Source of the DNA: Erysipelotrichaceae bacterium
GTDB lineage: Bacteria > Bacillota_I > Bacilli_A > Erysipelotrichales > Erysipelotrichaceae
Length of the DNA: 37,729 bases
Assembly: GCA_022799495.1 (NCBI GenBank)
Contig: JAAWON010000013.1
Coordinates: 1-37,729 of the forward strand
Reading direction: 5' to 3'
Shown: positions 33,170 through 37,729 of the stretch, in pieces
Layout of the letters: each line of letters starts with the position of its first letter
Position numbering within the stretch: the stretch's first letter is position 1
Translations under genes and position numbers: made by a program
Notes under the pieces: generated by a model
What the model saw: the letters and a program-made list of their open reading frames with translations, nothing else
Told to the model about the DNA's origin: nothing
The model's database searches: none

Positions 33170-33640
33170 CTAGTTCTTTTCTTCCAGCTTTGCAATGATT
33201 TTCTCAATCGCCCTGCGCGTATTCTTATTGATCGTATCAGAGCGATAATGCAACTCATCTGCTGCTCGCTCAATTCGTTCACACTGATATTTCATTACAT
33301 AAGTTTTCACAATATCATGTTGGGCTGGAGTCAATAGGTTCATCCACATATCCAATGCTGTAAGTTTATCTTCATAGTATTTCAGGTTATTCTCAGCATC
33401 TGCCTTGCGATAAAAGAGTCGCGCCTGAGCACTCATGCCATTATACGCATGATTGGCTACTTGTATCACACTGCCGCCAGCAACTGGATCATTTTGCATT
33501 TGTTCATATACTCGTATCTGCTCTTCCAATTGCTGCTTCTTTTGCAAATAAAAATAGTAGTTCATCAATTCACTTTTTACATAATTCTTTAGCTGTGCCT
33601 TGCGATTCATGATCGGTACACTTTCCCTTCGCCAATTCAT
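33170..33640 (-). CDS. Phage late-transcription activator, sigma-70 region-4-like (ArpU/RinA type)
   Basis: The 156-residue protein has a coiled-coil middle (FYLQKKQQLEEQIRVYEQM) and a C-terminal helix-turn-helix resembling sigma region 4. That part includes LTPAQHDIVKTYVMKYQ and ERIERAADELHYRSDTIN, and ends AIEKIIAKLEEKN. This matches the ArpU/RinA class of Gram-positive phage late regulators that switch on packaging, structural and lysis genes. The start follows AAAGGAG. It is cotranscribed behind the small XRE gene. In complete phages the next genes would be terminase; here a promoter and the tail operon follow. Confidence 0.8.
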   Translation of the reverse strand: MNWRRESVPIMNRKAQLKNYVKSELMNYYFYLQKKQQLEEQIRVYEQMQNDPVAGGSVIQVANHAYNGMSAQARLFYRKADAENNLKYYEDKLTALDMWMNLLTPAQHDIVKTYVMKYQCERIERAADELHYRSDTINKNTRRAIEKIIAKLEEKN

Positions 33641-33683
33641 CCTGTCAACTCCTTTCGCTCTTTTTGTGATTATCAATGTAGCA

Positions 33684-33920
33684 TCATGAATGAGATTTAC
33701 ACCCTAAAACAACATTGCTATTTGCAATATTAGACGATAAAAAAATATCGGTAATTTCCACTTTCAGGATGTTGGCAATTTTCAATATGACATCAAAGTT
33801 TGCCTGTAGCGGCTCGTTTTCTATTTTCCGGTATGATTCGTAGGATATTCCTAAGATGAATGCCATTTCTTCTATTGATAATTGTCTCTGTCTACGCAGT
33901 TGCGCCAATGTATACTGCAT
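33684..33920 (-). CDS. Small XRE-family regulator (Cro-like)
   Basis: The 78-residue protein is almost entirely a Cro/C1-type helix-turn-helix: LAQLRRQRQLSIEEMAFILG, ISYESYRKIEN, and FDVILKIANILKVEITDIF. It is transcribed from a strong promoter (TTGACA-17-TATGAT) divergent from the larger repressor, as a lytic-side regulator of a phage switch. It lies upstream of the late activator gene, about 40 bases apart. AAGGAGGTGATGATTGT precedes the start. Confidence 0.85.
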   Translation of the reverse strand: MQYTLAQLRRQRQLSIEEMAFILGISYESYRKIENEPLQANFDVILKIANILKVEITDIFLSSNIANSNVVLGCKSHS

Positions 33921-33941
33921 ACAATCATCACCTCCTTCTTA

Positions 33942-34027
33942 ATCATACATTGCTAAATGTAATATGTCAACCATGTTATTACATATAATAATGTTCGGGT
34001 TTACTTTTTACACCTGTATGTTATAAT
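33942..34027. promoter_or_regulatory. Divergent switch promoters with operator inverted repeat
   Basis: On the minus strand TTGACA (33965-33970), a 17-base spacer and TATGAT (33942-33947) drive the small XRE gene. On the plus strand TTTACT, a 16-base spacer and TATAAT (34022-34027) drive the repressor. A perfect 8-bp inverted repeat, ATGTAATA (33957-33964) and TATTACAT (33977-33984), flanks the TTGACA box, the expected operator of the repressor. Confidence 0.8.
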
Positions 34028-34049
34028 TAAACTGCGCTGAGGTGGTAAC

Positions 34050-34484
34050 ATGACGACAATTTTTAGTAAGAATCTACGATATCTTAGAAAAAAACGTGGA
34101 TGGGGCCAAGAAGAGCTGGCAAGCAAGACAAGGCGTTCGCAGCCAACCATTCAATTATGGGAAACCGATAAGCGTTCGCCGACCATGGGTATGGTGAAAG
34201 AGTTAGCAGAAATTTTTCAGGTGGATGTCAATACGCTTATTTATGAAGATATTGAGACTGGCATGAGGAGCAAGAGTGGATATGCAGAATCCATTATGCC
34301 GCAAGAGGAATCTTTTGATCATATCCATTCCCTTGTAGATGCCATGCGTATTGTGCTGGAACATCCAAATATCGCAGCTTATGGCGGTTATGATGCAGAC
34401 CGGTTGAGCGATACGGAAAAAGATGAATTTGCGGATTGGGTTGCCAACAGTATTCAATTCTATGCCCGCAAGTTGCATAAATAA
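34050..34484 (+). CDS. Phage-type repressor (XRE/C1 family) without a peptidase domain
   Basis: The 144-residue protein has an N-terminal helix-turn-helix (about 8-65: LRYLRKKRGWGQEELASKT, then RSQPTIQLWETDKRSPT, then LAEIFQVDVNTLIYED). A short C-terminal part of about 75 acidic residues ends DWVANSIQFYARKLHK. There is no S24 LexA-like peptidase domain, so it should not self-cleave with RecA. Induction would need another signal or an antirepressor. It is divergent from the Cro-like gene across a shared operator, preceded by GAGGTGG and followed by a strong terminator. Confidence 0.85.
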   Translation: MTTIFSKNLRYLRKKRGWGQEELASKTRRSQPTIQLWETDKRSPTMGMVKELAEIFQVDVNTLIYEDIETGMRSKSGYAESIMPQEESFDHIHSLVDAMRIVLEHPNIAAYGGYDADRLSDTEKDEFADWVANSIQFYARKLHK

Positions 34485-34488
34485 CAAA

Positions 34489-34550
34489 TAAAATACTACC
34501 AAGTATTTATGAAAGTAATACTTTCATTGTCAAGGTTAGTATTTTTTATT
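34489..34550 (+). terminator. Terminator of the repressor gene
   Basis: AAATACTACC (34491-34500) pairs with GGTTAGTATTT (34534-34544) with one bulge. An inner perfect hairpin ATGAAAGT/ACTTTCAT completes it, and six Ts follow. Confidence 0.75.
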
Positions 34551-34645
34551 TTCCTTAATGTTGGTATTGACAGTGCATATATCATAAAATGAATGATTTT
34601 CACATTATTGTAAATCATTAGAAAAGTGCCAAACATCTCCTTAAT

Positions 34646-34810
34646 TCATTTTTTATTCAGCAACTGATATAAATCGATATAGACATGCAAAGGCATTTTA
34701 TTTATTCGCAGTTCATAGTAAACATACAAAAGCCAAGGCAAATCGAGTTCTGTCGCAACATCATGCGATGTTAATCCCAATTGTTTTCTTTTCGATTTCA
34801 GACTGTTCAT
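34646..34810 (-). CDS. Small XRE-like helix-turn-helix protein
   Basis: The 54-residue protein starts MNSLKSKRKQLGLTSHDVA and continues TELDLPWLLYVYYELRINKM and YIDLYQLLNKK, the layout of a minimal Cro/C1 helix-turn-helix. GAGGGG precedes the start at 34810; the longer frame to 34885 has no ribosome site and is mostly hydrophobic. It lies outside the main switch, transcribed toward the repressor's terminator. It may be a further phage regulator or an antirepressor-like factor. Confidence 0.65.
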   Translation of the reverse strand: MNSLKSKRKQLGLTSHDVATELDLPWLLYVYYELRINKMPLHVYIDLYQLLNKK

Positions 34811-35302
34811 CCTATCACCCCTCAAGAGTATGATGGCCGTCAATCCCTTAAGGTTTCGGAGATAAAAAATAAAGAAGAAGGGCACTTTTTGGGTGAGCCA
34901 CCCATCTATATTGTAATATAATTCAGATTACTATTCTACTATTAGTTCAAACAATAATAAAAAAAATATAAATTTATAATATAAGTTTTATATAACTGTT
35001 TATTAGCTTTTGTTTATTTAAGAATAATTTTTAGTTAAATATTCAGATCGTAATTGTCGCAATATTAATATTTCCATCATTCCATTTTTCTCTACACTAA
35101 GTATGGCAATATTACTTTTGAATCGAATACAAAGTATACACACATATGAAGGCAAATCAAAAGGCAACATCATCGCGTTATGTAAAAAGTCCATAAGAAC
35201 ATGAATTGCGTTAGTATGAAAAAGATACGAATGCAAATGAAAGGAGTTTGACGAGAAAGTCGTTATAAAGATACAGTTTATGAAAAGCAAAATTATCAAG
35301 AC
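34811..35302. other. AT-rich intergenic region, no supported gene
   Basis: Very AT-rich and without any ORF that has a ribosome site. A 93-codon minus-strand ORF (35018-35299) has a hydrophobic, low-complexity start and no Shine-Dalgarno, so it is left out. No tRNA or attachment-site repeat is seen. Confidence 0.6.
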
Positions 35303-35340
35303 ATAATAAAAGAAGCCAGTTGATCCTTATCAAGCTGACT
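35303..35340 (-). terminator. Terminator of the LCP gene
   Basis: On the minus strand AGTCAGCTTGAT (35329-35340) pairs with ATCAACTGGCT (35314-35324), with a bulged C and one wobble. A T-rich run TTCTTTTATTATG follows. Confidence 0.75.
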
Positions 35341-35349
35341 TTATTTTAT

Positions 35350-36909
35350 CTATTCCGCATAAAGAACTTCATTGATTCGTGCCACTGCCGCATTTACACT
35401 ATCCATGTCTGGAACCATCATATAGGAATAAAAGCCGTTGGCAGGAGAATATAGGGTATCGCCATAGCCGGTGACGGATTGTTGCTCAATCTCCCAACCA
35501 TTCATTGTATCAATCTGTTTATTGATAAACGAAGTGATTGCAGAGGAACCCATGTTGGTTTGAAAACTACCACCAATTGCATCCATGATGCCGGTGTAGT
35601 TGTAAATGATTGCCGGAGAGATAGCTTTATTGATCATTCCGGTGATGACGCGCATTTGATTGCGGCCACGTTCCCTATCACCATCCGCAAAAGAGTAACG
35701 CTCTCTGGAGAATGCAAGTGCCTGATCCCCATCCAAATAGATAGATCCTACATCAAAGGTATAACCCTGTGCGGTAAAGTAATTCGGATTGTCCACTGTA
35801 ATCCCGCCTAATGCATCTACAATGCTGATCAAGGAGGTGAAGTTGACACGAGCGTAATAGTTGATTTCAATTCCAAAGAATTGTTCCGCCGTATTCACCG
35901 TGCATTCGACTCCAAAGATACCGGTATGCGTTAGTTTATCTTGTGCTCCACCTTGGCAGGTCTGCGGCACATAGAAATCTCTGGGGATGCTTGTCAAAAG
36001 GATTTGATGCGTATTGGGATTCACAGTGGCAATCATATTCACATCGGAACGTGATCTTGTCGCAACCGATCCATAGGTATCAATTCCGGTAATATATACA
36101 TTGAAAGGGGTATTTGTCACATCGACATCCTTACTGAAATCATTGACTTCCCGCTTTATTTCATGGCTATAAATCACCTTAGTATCCTGATCAAAAGTAG
36201 GATAAGAGTTCTCCATTAAACCACGATACGCCTCATTCAGAATAAGGGCATCAATTTCTCCCTCATAAAGCGCCTTTGCCTCATCATCATAACTGTTATA
36301 TGCATGATAATTAAATCCATCACCGATTGCATCTCTAATATCATTTAAAGTCGCCGTCGTGTTTTCTGCATCAGCGCTTTCATATGCGCCAAACGCTCCA
36401 TTTTCCAGATCATATAAATTCTCATAGCCGCTCTCATTTAACACGATCACCGATACCGTATCTGTTTCATACGCAACATCGGTAATTTTACCGATGATAT
36501 TGCTTGTTTTATTCAAATAAAGATTCCCTACAATCAGTAAAATACTTAATACAACAATCAGTATTTTTCCCAAAGTTTGATTTACGCGATTCACTTTTTT
36601 ACCGTATTGGAGCCACCACAGAGCCCATGCGCATAATGCTAGCAGGACAACTGCAACTGCCGTATATTTCATAGGGATAACACCAATCATGACCAATTGG
36701 ATAAAAAGAAAAGCCATTAAGCAATACAATACGCCCAGAAAATAAAAACGAGGATCTTTATACCACTCTTTTTTCGTACTACTTGCATGCTTTACCGGAT
36801 TCTTTCCTGTATTTTTTGAAGTACTTTTCACAGTAGTTTTAGAGCCATTTTTAACTGTGGTCTTGGATGTGCCCTTTTGTGTCGACACTTTTTTATCATC
36901 TTTTTGCAT
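35350..36909 (-). CDS. LytR-CpsA-Psr (LCP) family wall-polymer ligase, CpsA type
   Basis: The 519-residue membrane protein has a basic, Lys/Thr/Ser-rich cytoplasmic tail (1-50) and three membrane segments (about 55-77, 80-100, 113-132). An extracellular accessory domain follows (about 145-260), then the LCP domain (about 268-430). LCP motifs with the pyrophosphate-binding arginines are clear: RSRSDVNMI, SIPRDFYVP, LDGDQALAFSRERYSF and GDRERGRNQMRVI. By family knowledge it transfers undecaprenyl-linked polymers such as capsule or teichoic-acid-like chains onto peptidoglycan. The three-segment plus accessory layout is that of streptococcal CpsA. ATG 36909 follows GAGGTG; a TTG start two codons earlier is less likely. 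Confidence 0.95.
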   Translation of the reverse strand: MQKDDKKVSTQKGTSKTTVKNGSKTTVKSTSKNTGKNPVKHASSTKKEWYKDPRFYFLGVLYCLMAFLFIQLVMIGVIPMKYTAVAVVLLALCAWALWWLQYGKKVNRVNQTLGKILIVVLSILLIVGNLYLNKTSNIIGKITDVAYETDTVSVIVLNESGYENLYDLENGAFGAYESADAENTTATLNDIRDAIGDGFNYHAYNSYDDEAKALYEGEIDALILNEAYRGLMENSYPTFDQDTKVIYSHEIKREVNDFSKDVDVTNTPFNVYITGIDTYGSVATRSRSDVNMIATVNPNTHQILLTSIPRDFYVPQTCQGGAQDKLTHTGIFGVECTVNTAEQFFGIEINYYARVNFTSLISIVDALGGITVDNPNYFTAQGYTFDVGSIYLDGDQALAFSRERYSFADGDRERGRNQMRVITGMINKAISPAIIYNYTGIMDAIGGSFQTNMGSSAITSFINKQIDTMNGWEIEQQSVTGYGDTLYSPANGFYSYMMVPDMDSVNAAVARINEVLYAE

Positions 36910-36941
36910 GTGCAAAACACCTCACTTATTAAATCGAAACA

Positions 36942-36970
36942 ATTATACAATAAATGGCGAGGAATTGCCA
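36942..36970 (-). promoter_or_regulatory. Promoter of the LCP gene
   Basis: On the minus strand a perfect TATAAT (36942-36947) lies 33 bases before the start codon, with a poor -35 (TGGCAA, 17-base spacer). A 5-bp inverted repeat ATGGC/GCCAT covers the -35 region (36954-36971) and might be an operator. Confidence 0.5.
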
Positions 36971-37091
36971 TCATTCTTGCAAAAGTGAAAGATACGAGTA
37001 TGATTTGAAAATGATAATATCATAATGAAACGAAATTGATTTTGTCTTAAAGATTGATTAAAATAAGACCTCATAAGGAAGTGAGGTAATT

Positions 37092-37729
37092 ATGCGGAAG
37101 GTGGATCTTAGAATGAACAATCAAAGTATGACATTATCAAAAAACTTGTGGATTCTAACGGCAATAAGAAACAGGCTACGATTAAACTCAAGTGCTCTGT
37201 ACGCACTATTAATAGATTGATTACCAAGTATAAGTTAGAAGGTAAACAAGGCTTTATTCATAAAAACAGAGGCAGAAAACCTGCCGCTGCTTTCTCTGAT
37301 GATATCAAAGCGACTGTGATTGATTTATACAAATCCAAATACTTTGGCGCTAATCTCTCCCATTTCACTTAACTCCTTTCCAAGTATGAAGATATTACTA
37401 TCAGTGATTCTACTATTCATCATTGTCTTCGTGATATTGATATCTTATCTCCCAAGGCCAGAAAAAAAAGAAAAGACTCCTTGAGGCTGACCTGAGAAAA
37501 CGTAAAAAGGACGCTAGTTCGCTTAAACACAAATCTGTCATTGAAGACAAGTTGGAACTGCTTAATCGCTGTAAGGCCCATCCTAGACGTCCCAGGTGTG
37601 CTTATATGGGTGAATTGGTTCAAATGGATGCCTCTCCTAATCTCTGGTTTGGCGATACCATCTCTCACCTACATTGGGCGATTGACGATGCTACTGGCAT
37701 GATTCTTGGCGCTTTCTTTGATTCCCAAG
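37092..37729 (+). pseudogene. ISNCY-family (IS1202/ISDol1-like) transposase, broken and cut by the window edge
   Basis: From ATG 37092 the frame reads MRKVDLRMNNQS, the usual start of this transposase group. One base is then missing near 37130. The next frame (VDSNGNKKQATIKLKCSVRTI, a helix-turn-helix) runs to a TAA at 37370 where the family has Glu (HFT-E-LL). The same frame continues to an A8 tract near 37462, where a second missing base shifts into the catalytic part. That part (GELVQMDASPNLWFG, WAIDDATGMILGAFFD) holds two catalytic Asp positions. With three lesions it cannot make an active enzyme. No clear terminal inverted repeat is seen upstream, though GTCTTA/TAAGAC lies near 37045-37075. 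Confidence 0.85.

Noticed and set aside
21421-34810. Ordinary complete prophage
   Set aside because: No integrase, replication, terminase, portal, capsid or connector genes and no attachment-site repeats are visible on either flank.
35018-35299. 93-codon minus-strand ORF
   Set aside because: No ribosome site, AT-rich composition and hydrophobic low-complexity start; no family recognised.
37460-37475. Programmed -1 frameshift at the A8 tract of the transposase
   Set aside because: The tract could slip, but the same gene also has a nonsense codon and an earlier frameshift, so decay explains it better.
1-37729. CRISPR arrays, tRNA or rRNA genes
   Set aside because: No regularly spaced repeats and no cloverleaf or rRNA-like stretches were seen on either strand.

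Overview
The window is low-to-medium GC Bacillota DNA. It has strong Shine-Dalgarno sites, tightly overlapping operons, a single-chain PurL of the clostridial/streptococcal type, an r1t-type holin and an ISNCY-like transposase. The gene complement fits an Erysipelotrichaceae-like gut Firmicute, but that placement is inference. TGA is used normally as a stop in several ATGA gene overlaps.

Region 1 (1-9580, minus strand): a de novo purine operon in the order purE, purL, purF, purM, purN, purH. It is driven by a promoter followed by a guanine-class purine riboswitch with a textbook terminator/antiterminator. An unannotated 36-codon ORF with a strong ribosome site lies between the riboswitch and purE. 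purC, purD, purK and purB are not in view.

Region 2 (9668-18404): housekeeping and accessory genes. They are a YggS/PLP-homeostasis protein, a NAL1-like trypsin-fold putative protease, two nitroreductases, a membrane-anchored polysaccharide deacetylase, a D-amino-acid aminotransferase, a small unknown protein, a pyridoxal kinase and a ferredoxin-tailed aldo/keto reductase. Several convergent pairs share bidirectional terminators.

Region 3 (18480-21400): an AT-rich two-gene polysaccharide O-acetylation cassette (DHHW/AlgJ-like plus MBOAT/AlgI-like). Each gene carries exactly one inactivating lesion: a one-base frameshift at an A tract, and a TGG-to-TGA change at a conserved Trp.

Region 4 (21421-34810): a compact siphovirus tail and lysis module. 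On the minus strand it runs XRE regulator, sigma-like late activator, a gap of about 600 bp, major tail protein, tail assembly proteins, short tape measure, Dit, Tal with S74 chaperone, two paralogous receptor-binding proteins, holin, a small membrane protein and endolysin. A divergent repressor faces it. There is no integrase, terminase, portal, capsid or connector gene, yet every tail gene is open. This is the layout of a siphovirus-derived tailocin (monocin-like, F-type) and is the most interesting system here. The gap where head genes would be expected holds eroded ORFs and structured, promoter-bearing RNA-like elements.

Region 5 (35303-37729): an LCP (LytR-CpsA-Psr) wall-polymer ligase and a transposase pseudogene with two frameshifts and one nonsense codon, running off the right edge.
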